A DNA stretch of 28,088 nt from CAZRVH01 sp964603635. Its GTDB lineage: Bacteria > Patescibacteriota > Gracilibacteria > Peribacterales > Peribacteraceae. The DNA lies in contig CAZRVH010000013.1 of assembly GCA_964603635.1 (NCBI GenBank), positions 1-28,088 on the forward strand, given 5' to 3'. Below, piece after piece: positions 22,031 to 27,891 of the stretch; the first letter of the stretch is position 1, and every line of letters starts with the position of its first letter. The position numbers and the translations under genes are program-made. The notes below the pieces were generated by a model that was given only the letters and a program-made list of their open reading frames with translations, had not been told where the DNA came from and did no database searches.

Positions 22031-22366
22031 ATGTCGCTGGATGCGGTGCATTGGCCTGATCCTAGCCCTGAGCGTGGAAACTGCTCGCTTGTCATCGCCA
22101 CAGCCCGGACGCTGAATCATCGGGATATGGTTGAAACTGCCGTCATTCTGTGCGACAGCCCAAGCAAAGCATCCCATTATGCCAGAAGCCTTTTCTTCTC
22201 CCGCTATCTGGAAATCGTCAACGGCCTCGCGTTCGAGCAAGCGTCCCGTATGGGGTGCGAGGTCTCGGCATTGCCGCCGACAACCGTCGTGTCGATCCGT
22301 GTATCTCATATCCGTGATCTTGTCGAACGCATAGTCGGGAAAGGCATGGCCCAAGGCGGCGAGTGA
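22031..22366 (+). CDS. hypothetical protein (111 aa)
   Basis: No family recognised. Mixed alpha/beta look: NCSLVIATARTLNHRDMVET, AVILCDSPSKASHYARSLFF, YLEIVNGLAFEQASRMGCEV, then TTVVSIRVSHIRDLVERIVG. Preferred over the opposite-strand ORF because of its amphipathic helix and strand patterns. ATG 22031 has no near Shine-Dalgarno sequence; GGAGG at 22010-22014 is 16 nt away. A TTG at 21995 could extend it. A hairpin repeat lies on each side. Confidence 0.5.
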   Translation: MSLDAVHWPDPSPERGNCSLVIATARTLNHRDMVETAVILCDSPSKASHYARSLFFSRYLEIVNGLAFEQASRMGCEVSALPPTTVVSIRVSHIRDLVERIVGKGMAQGGE

Positions 22367-22433
22367 TCAGGCGACCGTGAACAGGGAGCACTTGAGTGCT
22401 TGAGGCAATAGAGGGAAGAGAAGAAATACACGG

Positions 22434-22464
22434 AATAGAGGATCGGGTGAGCCAATCCTCTATT
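22434..22464. terminator. hairpin between convergent genes
   Basis: AATAGAGGAT (22434-22443) pairs perfectly with ATCCTCTATT (22455-22464), inside a larger purine/pyrimidine inverted repeat (GGCAATA near 22403, TATTGCC near 22470). T-rich on the plus side, A-rich on the other, so it may work in both directions. Confidence 0.5.
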
Positions 22465-22498
22465 TCTTTTATTGCCTTTATTGCTTCTATTTCCTCCG

Positions 22499-23563
22499 TT
22501 ACGCCACCGTCACTTCCTTGCACAGATACACGTCCTGAATGGCCTGGAGGATCTCCACGCCCTTGTCCAAAGGCTTCTGGAAGGCTTTGCGGCCCGAAAT
22601 GAGGCCTGCGCCGCCCGCCCGCTTGTTGATGACGGCGGTCTTCACGGCGTCCTCCAAATCATTCTCGCCGGAGGCCCCTCCGCTGTTGATGAGGCCGATG
22701 CGTCCCATGTAGCAGTTGGCTACCTGGTAGCGTGTCAGGTCGATGGGGTTGTCGGTCGTGAGATGTTCATACACGCGCTTGTCGGTCTTGCCGTAGGCGC
22801 TGTCCTGCCCAAGGGCCAGGAAGCCTCCGTTATTTTCCGGCAGCTTCTGCTTGATGATGTCCGCGCCGATGGTGACGCCCAGGTGGTTCGCCTGCCCCGT
22901 GAGGTCGGCGGATACGTGGAAATCGCGCTCCTTCTGTTTGAAGGCCGGGTTGCGCAGGTAGCACCAGAGGATGGTGAACATGCCCAGCCTGTGGGCCTCC
23001 GCGAAGGCCGCGCTTACCTCTTGGATCTGGCGCGTCGCTTCGGGGGAGCCGAAGTAGATCGTGGCGCCCACGCCCACCGCTCCCATGTCCTTGGCCATCT
23101 GGGGAGTCGCGAACATGATCTGGTCATGCTTGTTGGGATACGTGAGGAGCTCGTTGTGGTTGAGCTTCACGATGAAGGGGATCTTGCTCGCATATTTTTT
23201 GCTCACCGCGGCCAGCACGCCGTACGTGGAGGCCACGCCGTTGCATTCGCCCTCGATGGCCAGCTTCACGATGTTCTCGGGGTCGAAGTACGCGGGGTTC
23301 TTTGCAAACGAAGCGCCGGCCGCATGCTCGATGCCCTGGTCCACCGGGAGGATGGAGAGGTACCCCGTGCCGCCCAGGCGCCCATGGCCGTAGAGATCAT
23401 GCAGGTTCTTTTGTACCTTGGACGGGCGGTCGGAGGCCTCGAAGACCTCCGTGACGGTCTCCATGGAGGGGAGATGGAGGTCTTCTTTGCGGATGGTCTG
23501 ACAAACGTGATCCAGCAGGGCTGCATCCGAACCTAAGAGTGTTTTGATCTCGGCGAATTTCAT
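22499..23563 (-). CDS. fbaB: class I fructose-bisphosphate aldolase (FbaB/DhnA family)
   Basis: 354 residues. Schiff-base aldolase interconverting fructose 1,6-bisphosphate with glyceraldehyde 3-phosphate and DHAP in glycolysis/gluconeogenesis. Family motifs: YLSILPVDQGIEHAAGASF, IEGECNGVASTYGVL, PFIVKLNHNELL, GAVGVGATIYFGSPE, FTILWCYLRN, then GADIIKQKLP carrying the likely Schiff-base lysine. The phosphate-binding end INSGGASGENDL is intact. ATG 23563 matches family N-termini; an in-frame ATG at 23635 would add 24 residues unlike the family. No Shine-Dalgarno sequence. Divergent from the small RNA cluster. Confidence 0.95.
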   Translation of the reverse strand: MKFAEIKTLLGSDAALLDHVCQTIRKEDLHLPSMETVTEVFEASDRPSKVQKNLHDLYGHGRLGGTGYLSILPVDQGIEHAAGASFAKNPAYFDPENIVKLAIEGECNGVASTYGVLAAVSKKYASKIPFIVKLNHNELLTYPNKHDQIMFATPQMAKDMGAVGVGATIYFGSPEATRQIQEVSAAFAEAHRLGMFTILWCYLRNPAFKQKERDFHVSADLTGQANHLGVTIGADIIKQKLPENNGGFLALGQDSAYGKTDKRVYEHLTTDNPIDLTRYQVANCYMGRIGLINSGGASGENDLEDAVKTAVINKRAGGAGLISGRKAFQKPLDKGVEILQAIQDVYLCKEVTVA

Positions 23564-23664
23564 GGGGAAATGGGGAATGGTTGAACGTCCGAAGGCTAGC
23601 GGAAGGCCTCCGGAAAGGGGATTGCAGGCCTCCATAAAAGTATGCCCGGTGGCATCGCGGTCGC

Positions 23665-23693
23665 TTGATCGGACGGTATGCGGTGGTTATGCT
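23665..23693 (+). promoter_or_regulatory. promoter of sRNA unit 1
   Basis: TTGATC, exactly 17 bp, TATGCT (23688-23693). Start expected near 23700. Confidence 0.55.
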
Positions 23694-23699
23694 GCAGGT

Positions 23700-23769
23700 G
23701 CAATATAAGCTTGCTTATATTGGTCGCCACCGCGGACCCATGTGCTCACGCGCATGGGTCTGTTTTTTT
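23700..23769 (+). ncRNA. small RNA candidate, unit 1 (about 70 nt)
   Basis: Begins with a near-perfect hairpin (CAATATAAGC/GCTTATATTG, 23701-23722). It ends with an 11-bp terminator stem (23735-23745 with 23750-23760, one G-U, loop TCAC) and seven T. Unit 1 shares the terminator with units 2 and 3 but has a different body. No ORF inside. Confidence 0.55.
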
Positions 23770-23824
23770 GCGGCGATGTATGCCATGCAAACGTCCGCGA
23801 AGGATGCAATGGAATCATCTTTGC

Positions 23825-23853
23825 TTGATGATGATGCGTGCCGTGGCTACAAT
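23825..23853 (+). promoter_or_regulatory. promoter of sRNA unit 2
   Basis: TTGATG, exactly 17 bp, TACAAT (23848-23853). Start expected near 23860. Confidence 0.65.
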
Positions 23854-23859
23854 CGGCTT

Positions 23860-23980
23860 GCTGCGTAGGTCTTCCTCTGGGATCTGCCGGCGGCCAACAA
23901 GATGATCCTTCTGCTTTGTGAGATTAGCGGAAAGGTTGTCAGACGGACCCATGTGCTCGCGCGCATGGGTCTGTTTTTTT
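23860..23980 (+). ncRNA. small RNA candidate, unit 2 (about 121 nt)
   Basis: Transcript would run from the promoter to an 11-bp terminator stem (23946-23956 with 23961-23971, loop TCGC) and seven T. An inner stem-loop is CCTTCTGCT (23907-23915) with AGCGGAAAGG (23926-23935), bulged A, 10-nt loop. GGATC/GATCC can enclose a GCC/GGC hairpin upstream. No ORF. The tandem copy supports function as RNA. Confidence 0.65.
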
Positions 23981-24035
23981 GCGGCGATGTATGCCATGCA
24001 AACGTCCGCGAAGGATGCAATGGAATCATCTTTGC

Positions 24036-24064
24036 TTGATGATGATGCGTGCCGTGGCTACAAT
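24036..24064 (+). promoter_or_regulatory. promoter of sRNA unit 3
   Basis: Identical to that of unit 2: TTGATG, 17 bp, TACAAT (24059-24064). Start expected near 24071. Confidence 0.65.
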
Positions 24065-24070
24065 CGGCTT

Positions 24071-24188
24071 GCTGCGTAGGTCTTCCTCTGGGATCTGCCG
24101 GTGGCCAACGATGATCCTTTTGCTGGCTGGGATTAGCGGAAGGGTTGTCAGACGGACCCATGTGCTCGCGCGCATGGGTCTGTTTTTT
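24071..24188 (+). ncRNA. small RNA candidate, unit 3 (about 118 nt)
   Basis: Near copy of unit 2 with the same terminator stem (24155-24165 with 24170-24180) and six T. Differences cluster in the loop of the inner stem-loop and a 3-nt deletion. The two changes in the stem itself turn C-G into U-G and U-A into U-G, so pairing is kept. Confidence 0.65.
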
Positions 24189-24189
24189 C

Positions 24190-24218
24190 TTGCGGGGCAA
24201 TCAGGGCGTCTTTATGAT
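24190..24218 (+). promoter_or_regulatory. promoter of sRNA unit 4
   Basis: TTGCGG, exactly 17 bp, TATGAT (24213-24218), starting right after the T run of unit 3. Confidence 0.55.
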
Positions 24219-24224
24219 GTGCCT

Positions 24225-24328
24225 GCCGCAAGTAGGTTCCAAGGTGCTATTGCGGCTTCCCCGACGAGCCTCCTGACAAGGTTCGTCGAACAGGCTCGCG
24301 TCTCTGTCTGTACGCGAGTCTGTTTTTT
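24225..24328 (+). ncRNA. small RNA candidate, unit 4 (about 104 nt)
   Basis: Unrelated body. A 10-bp hairpin (24262-24271 with 24279-24288, one G-U) precedes a terminator stem (24292-24301 with 24312-24321) and six T. CGAGCC (24265-24270) could instead pair with GGCTCG (24293-24298) in the terminator arm, so two exclusive folds exist. The T-run approach GTCTGTTTTTT is the same as in units 1-3. Confidence 0.55.
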
Positions 24329-24347
24329 CAGGCGGACCGGCATCATC

Positions 24348-24380
24348 AAAAAAAAGCCCCGGAGCGCTGCCGCTCCGGGG
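24348..24380 (-). terminator. intrinsic terminator of the 39-aa gene
   Basis: Perfect 10-bp GC-rich stem (24371-24380 with 24357-24366), 4-nt loop, then C and eight T on the minus strand. Confidence 0.9.
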
Positions 24381-24396
24381 AACATGATCGTTACGC

Positions 24397-24516
24397 TTAT
24401 TTGCGCAACTTATTGAGTTCTATCCGGCGCCGGCGCAGCTCCTTATTTTGGGCATGGCGATTGCCCGTGTGATGCTTGCCGGAACCGCCCCTTTTTCCAT
24501 GTTTGCCTGACGACAT
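24397..24516 (-). CDS. 39-aa very basic protein
   Basis: Glycine/histidine/lysine-rich start (SSGKHGKRGGSGKHHTG), then a helical Arg/Lys-rich end (ELRRRRIELNKLRK). GGAG lies 8 nt before ATG 24516, and a textbook terminator follows the stop by 16 nt, so gene limits are well marked. Size and charge recall small ribosomal or RNA-binding proteins, but it matches none that I recognise (not L34, L36 or bTHX). It probably binds RNA; that is inference. Confidence 0.65.
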   Translation of the reverse strand: MSSGKHGKRGGSGKHHTGNRHAQNKELRRRRIELNKLRK

Positions 24517-24573
24517 GACATACTCCGTGGTTTACATGCGTGGAAACGGAACGTGATCTGCATTCTAAGCTGG

Positions 24574-24606
24574 GTCCCCGAGCCGCGTTTTGCGCGACTC
24601 GGGGAC
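24574..24606 (-). ncRNA. strong hairpin between two tiny genes
   Basis: GTCCCCGAG/CTCGGGGAC (9 bp) encloses CGCG/CGCG with loop TTTTG; one C-A mismatch. It lies between the 54-aa gene and the 39-aa gene on their shared strand. No T tract. Possible mRNA processing or stability element. Confidence 0.6.
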
Positions 24607-24648
24607 GGGTGCAGGTTTTGATGGGTTGGATCGACGGGGGAGATCCGG

Positions 24649-24813
24649 TTACGTCGCCGTTTGCAATAGGCGATTTTGGTACTTCTTCTGGGCGTGGCGC
24701 CGTACGAAATCCTTCCATTCGTCGGTGCGTTCGTTCGGCGCATGGCCAATCAATTCAGTGAACAACTTCCGCAACCGTTTTGTCTCCGTATTCGACAAAT
24801 CCAAGAACTGCAT
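24649..24813 (-). CDS. 54-aa basic helical protein
   Basis: Sequence pattern looks protein-like: FLDLSNTETKRLRKLFTELI, then NERTDEWKDFVRRHAQKKYQ and LLQTAT. AAAAGGA lies 9 nt before ATG 24813, a good Shine-Dalgarno sequence. Same strand as the 39-aa gene, 132 nt upstream of it, so possibly one unit. No family recognised; charged helices with a central Trp. Confidence 0.55.
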   Translation of the reverse strand: MQFLDLSNTETKRLRKLFTELIGHAPNERTDEWKDFVRRHAQKKYQNRLLQTAT

Positions 24814-25043
24814 AGAACTGGGTCCTTTTCACAAAACCTTCCTCACACTCCTGGGCGGTGATCCGTGCGCACGGGTCTTCCATTGTCCCGCCATAAGGAA
24901 TGCAGGTCATGATACGTTCAAGCGGTGCTGCGAATGATCGCGTGCGCCCAAGGCCCGCAATGGGGACGGGGGCGCCAAACGCGTGAACTATACGCCCCTC
25001 CGCGGGCCTCCAAAAGAGATTTTTGAGGAGGCCTCCCATCTCT
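24814..25043. other. intergenic, no convincing gene
   Basis: A 94-codon minus-strand ORF (24755-25039) overlaps the 54-aa gene and lacks supporting signals. A GGCCTCC/GGAGGCC hairpin with an A/T-rich centre lies at 25005-25033. Nothing else recognised. Confidence 0.4.
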
Positions 25044-25077
25044 TTGAAAGAGCCAATAAAGCCCTTTTATTCACGAG

Positions 25078-25159
25078 AAGGCTTCCGCGGAGCCCTGCAG
25101 GGAGCCTATGTCCGGCGATGGAGGGAGTCGCTCTCCCCCTGCCTTCCGCCGCCTTTTTT
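25078..25159 (+). ncRNA. possible small RNA ending in a terminator
   Basis: TTGAAA (25044-25049), 16 bp, TTTATT (25066-25071) could start transcription near 25078. A stem GGCG plus GGAGGG (25114-25125) with CCTTCC plus CGCC (25142-25153) and six T ends it. The promoter is weak. Confidence 0.3.
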
Positions 25160-25200
25160 CGGGTTTGTAGGCGAATCTATAAAAATAGCATAAAAACATC

Positions 25201-25228
25201 TTGCATACTTTGGTCAATGCCGTATATT
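25201..25228 (+). promoter_or_regulatory. promoter of the three-way-junction RNA
   Basis: TTGCAT, 16 bp, TATATT (25223-25228). Start near 25235. Confidence 0.5.
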
Positions 25229-25234
25229 TCTCTT

Positions 25235-25352
25235 GTTCCGCCTGCTCGTGGCAGGTGGCGCTCGTCCCTCCTTCGAGAAGCTTCTGCGCATGTGCGCCCG
25301 CCGTTGCTACCGCCCATAGCACGGCACCTGCTCTCGAAGGAGGGCTTTTTTT
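25235..25352 (+). ncRNA. structured RNA with three-way junction and terminator, upstream of cysS
   Basis: After a 5' hairpin (GCCTGC/GCAGGT, 25240-25256), a perfect 13-bp closing stem (25266-25278 with 25332-25344) encloses hairpin A (GCGC/GCGC, 25286-25297) and hairpin B (GCCGT-GCTA with TAGC-ACGGC, 25300-25325, one bulge). Seven T follow the closing stem. It ends 113 nt before cysS, whose own -10 lies beyond it, so it may be an independent RNA. It lacks T-box consensus parts. No known RNA family recognised. Confidence 0.55.
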
Positions 25353-25450
25353 GTAGAAATCGCTGCGTCACGGTCGGCGGTCTGCCCCGCGGACTCCCCG
25401 GACCTTTCGTGCGCATGCGGATGATTCCGTAGTGCGGATACGGCATGCTT

Positions 25451-25459
25451 TGCTATGCT
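25451..25459 (+). promoter_or_regulatory. extended -10 promoter of cysS, leaderless
   Basis: TGC plus TATGCT (25454-25459), 6 nt before ATG 25466. No Shine-Dalgarno sequence. Confidence 0.55.
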
Positions 25460-25465
25460 GCCCGC

Positions 25466-26995
25466 ATGGCATTGACGCTCTACAACTCCTTGGCGAAAGG
25501 GGAACAGCCCTTCGAGATTCCTGCGGACAAGAAAATCACGATGTACACGTGCGGCCCGACGGTCTACGGACGCCCGCACATCGGGAATTATTCGTCGTTC
25601 CTCATGGCCGATCTTCTTCGCCGTTGGTTGGAAGTCGGACACGGCTGCACGGTGACGCACGTGAAGAACATCACCGACGTGGGGCACCTGGTGGCGGACG
25701 CGGAGAGCGGGGAGGACAAGATCGAGAAGGAGGCGCGTCGCATCGCGATCGAAAAGCGCGGCAAGGACGCGCAGGTGGAGCACGATGACGTCATCGCGGT
25801 GGCGGAGATGTATATGTCGCAGTATCTGGAAGACGAGGCGCTGCTGCGCATGCTGGAACCCGCCAAGCGTCCCAAGGCGTCGGAGTACGTCGAAGAAATG
25901 AAAGCGATGATCGAGGAACTGATGAAGAAGGGCCATGCGTACGCGACGGACGACGGCATCTACTTCGATGTCACGTCGCATTTGAAGACGCCGTACGGAA
26001 CGTTGTCCGGAAACAAGCTGGAGGACCTGCAGTCAGGCGCGCGCGTGGACGTGAACGAAGGCAAGAAGCATCCCGCGGACTTCGCGCTGTGGAAGTTTTG
26101 CGTCGGCATGAACGAGAAGCACGTGCTGCACTGGCCGTCGCCGAACATTCCGAAAGAAGCGATGCGTGGCTCTGTCCTCCCGAGCGAAGTCGAGGGGTTC
26201 CCGGGATGGCACATCGAGTGCAGCGCCATGAGCCGGGCGTTGCTGGGTGACACCATCGATATCCACACGGGCGGAGAGGACAATATCTTCCCGCACCACG
26301 AATGCGAGATCGCGCAGAGCGAATCCGTGACGGAAAAGCCATTCGTCCGTTTTTGGTTGCACAAGCGCAGAATCGACCTTGGCGACCAAAAGATGTCAAA
26401 GAGCCTTGGCAACGTGCTCACTATTCCTGACATTATCGGGAAAGGATGGTCCCCGATGGACCTTCGGTACTGTTTTCTCTCCGTGCATTACCGCACGCAG
26501 ATGAAGTTCACCGACGAAGCGATGCAGAGCGCGCAGAAGGAGCGCGGACGCATCATGGAGTGGTTCACGGTGATCCGCGATCTCATCCTGAAGCGCGGGA
26601 AAAATTTCGATGATTGCGCGGCGACGAACGCGTCGTGCGAGGCGCTGGAACACTTCATCGCTGCGATGGACAACGACCTCAACGTATCGGAAGCGCGCGC
26701 GGTGATTTTCGGCGGCATGACGAACTACTACAAGGCGGTGGAAGGGGGATACGTCCCGACCGACGATCAGTTGAACGAGCTCGCGACGTTCGTGACCATG
26801 GTGGAGCGCACGTTCGGATGTTTCGATGAAGAAGCTTCGGAAATGCCCCAGGATGTGTCGAAACTTTTGGAGGAGAGGAAGACCGCCCGGGCTGAAAAAA
26901 ACTTCGCGGAAGCCGATAGATTGCGAGATGCGATCGCGGCGCTTGGGTATGAGGTGAAAGACACGGCGGAAGGCCAAAAGACGCGCAAAATCTGA
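25466..26995 (+). CDS. cysS: cysteinyl-tRNA synthetase
   Basis: 509 residues, class I synthetase charging tRNA-Cys. Zn ligand Cys and start of the Rossmann fold in MYTCGPTVYG; HIGH-type motif GRPHIGNYSSF; GWHIECSAMSRALLGDTIDI followed by FPHHECEIAQSE give the other Zn ligands; KMSKS motif in DQKMSKSLGNVLT. The C-terminal DALR-like helical part ends in the usual EERKTARAEKNFAEADRLRD pattern. ATG 25466 fits the family N-terminus (LTLYNSLAKGEQPF) and the promoter position. Full length and apparently intact. Promoter lies just beyond the structured RNA. Confidence 0.97.
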   Translation: MALTLYNSLAKGEQPFEIPADKKITMYTCGPTVYGRPHIGNYSSFLMADLLRRWLEVGHGCTVTHVKNITDVGHLVADAESGEDKIEKEARRIAIEKRGKDAQVEHDDVIAVAEMYMSQYLEDEALLRMLEPAKRPKASEYVEEMKAMIEELMKKGHAYATDDGIYFDVTSHLKTPYGTLSGNKLEDLQSGARVDVNEGKKHPADFALWKFCVGMNEKHVLHWPSPNIPKEAMRGSVLPSEVEGFPGWHIECSAMSRALLGDTIDIHTGGEDNIFPHHECEIAQSESVTEKPFVRFWLHKRRIDLGDQKMSKSLGNVLTIPDIIGKGWSPMDLRYCFLSVHYRTQMKFTDEAMQSAQKERGRIMEWFTVIRDLILKRGKNFDDCAATNASCEALEHFIAAMDNDLNVSEARAVIFGGMTNYYKAVEGGYVPTDDQLNELATFVTMVERTFGCFDEEASEMPQDVSKLLEERKTARAEKNFAEADRLRDAIAALGYEVKDTAEGQKTRKI

Positions 26996-27017
26996 TGCAG
27001 AAAGAAGTCAACCATAC

Positions 27018-27045
27018 TTGACGTAGCGCCGTTTATTCGTAGGAT
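27018..27045 (+). promoter_or_regulatory. promoter of csrA
   Basis: TTGACG, 16 bp, TAGGAT (27040-27045), 23 nt after the cysS stop. Predicted leader is about 100 nt. Confidence 0.6.
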
Positions 27046-27054
27046 AGAAACACG

Positions 27055-27148
27055 TCTGGCTCCCGTGCCAGATCCCGCCACATCGGTGTTTGGAATGCCG
27101 ATGTATCTTTCACATCTTCCGCCCGCCCCGCCCCCTTATCCCAAGGAG
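27055..27148 (+). promoter_or_regulatory. csrA leader with GGA in a hairpin loop
   Basis: Hairpin TCTGGC/GCCAGA (27055-27072), then ACATCGG/CCGATGT (27080-27104) whose 11-nt loop contains GGA at 27092-27094. A second GGA lies in the Shine-Dalgarno AAGGAG (27143-27148). CsrA dimers are known to bridge two such sites, so autorepression is likely. Confidence 0.55.
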
Positions 27149-27154
27149 CCCCAC

Positions 27155-27397
27155 ATGCTCGTCTTATCGCGCAAGTGCGACGAGTCGATCATCATCGGTG
27201 ACGATATAGTCATCACGATCCTCGACATTTGCGGCGACAAGGTTCGCATCGGTATCAATGCGCCGCAAGAAGTCCCCGTCTATCGCAGTGAATTGTACGA
27301 AAAAATCGTTCGCATGCTCCTTGCGACGGGAGAGTTAAAAGCGGGGGAAAAAGTCGTCGTGCCCAGCCATGTGCATCGCAGGCAGGAACGACCATGA
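27155..27397 (+). CDS. csrA: carbon storage regulator CsrA
   Basis: 80 residues. Small dimeric RNA-binding protein acting at GGA motifs in mRNA leaders. Matches the family throughout: MLVLSRKCDESIIIGDDIVI, then VRIGINAPQEVPVYRSELYE with the conserved R in the RNA-binding strand. A longer basic tail (about 62-80, GEKVVVPSHVHRRQERP) follows. AAGGAG lies 6 nt before ATG 27155, one of few good Shine-Dalgarno sequences here. Monocistronic, ending in a strong terminator. Confidence 0.95.
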   Translation: MLVLSRKCDESIIIGDDIVITILDICGDKVRIGINAPQEVPVYRSELYEKIVRMLLATGELKAGEKVVVPSHVHRRQERP

Positions 27398-27439
27398 AAC
27401 TATTTCCGCCTACCCGCAGCAAGATGTCCGAAGGACTCC

Positions 27440-27473
27440 AAGCCGGCCGTACCACGCGTGCGCCGGCTTTTTT
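27440..27473 (+). terminator. intrinsic terminator of csrA
   Basis: AAGCCGGC (27440-27447) pairs with GCCGGCTT (27462-27469), T run to 27473; 43 nt after the stop. Confidence 0.85.
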
Positions 27474-27891
27474 CATGCGAAAAGGGGATATGCACAGGGG
27501 GTGTGCATAACACGCGCTTTGTCAGGCGTTCTGGCGTTGCTTGTAAAGCAAAGAGTGCGCAGATGTCAGGATTTCTTTACATTTTTTGGTGTTTTTTGGC
27601 TTGGCCGCGTCCATTCCCTGCATCATTTGCAAACGATTCTAGGCCTATTTCCTGAAGAAATTGCATAAAATATAGAGAAACGGCCAATAGAAACCCTATA
27701 ATGATCCTCAGAGGCCATAATGTTATGTTGACCATACCAAATGTATAGAATTTGCGACGTGGCTCGGTTCATATGTCATCCTTTGACAATAGAATAACCT
27801 TCTTAGCAACTGTATTTTGGCCCACTCCGAAACAATCAAAACATAATTTTCCCACTAAAATTCCGTTTAGAAAGCGCCTATTCTCGCTATT
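27474..27891. other. AT-rich intergenic stretch
   Basis: No gene seen over about 400 bp, which becomes clearly AT-rich from 27655. At 27488-27510 a palindrome carries ATATGCACA and, inverted, TTATGCACA, close to the DnaA-box consensus TTATNCACA. A single pair is not enough to call an origin. Confidence 0.4.

Larger units (their letters stand above)
23734..24188 (+). repeat. tandem repeat, period about 210 bp
   Basis: The terminator motif occurs at 23735, 23946 and 24155 (periods 211 and 209). The DNA between terminators is identical for the first ~130 bp and diverges only in the RNA body, so the duplication is recent. Each full period carries one promoter and one terminator. Confidence 0.9.

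Noticed and set aside
21878..22354. 158-codon minus-strand ORF opposite 22031-22366
   Set aside because: Its C-terminal third is translated hairpin repeat (ALIPLIALIPF-like low complexity); the plus-strand frame looks more like a protein.
23734..24188. CRISPR array
   Set aside because: The repeat period is about 210 bp with long identical units, promoters and terminators. There are no short repeats with unique spacers and no cas genes.
24755..25039. 94-codon minus-strand ORF
   Set aside because: It overlaps the 54-aa gene, has no Shine-Dalgarno or promoter in place, and shows no family features. I first thought a UGA was read through into a longer protein, but the downstream peptide is in a different frame.
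25235..25352. T-box leader or SRP/4.5S RNA
   Set aside because: No ACCGCG T-box core or specifier loop is visible, and the UGG present would pair with a G discriminator, unusual for tRNA-Cys. The SRP tip sequence GGUCCGGAAGGAAGCAGCC is absent.
27394..27510. 38-codon ORF overlapping the csrA stop as ATGA
   Set aside because: It runs straight through the csrA terminator hairpin and T tract, and its sequence is not protein-like.
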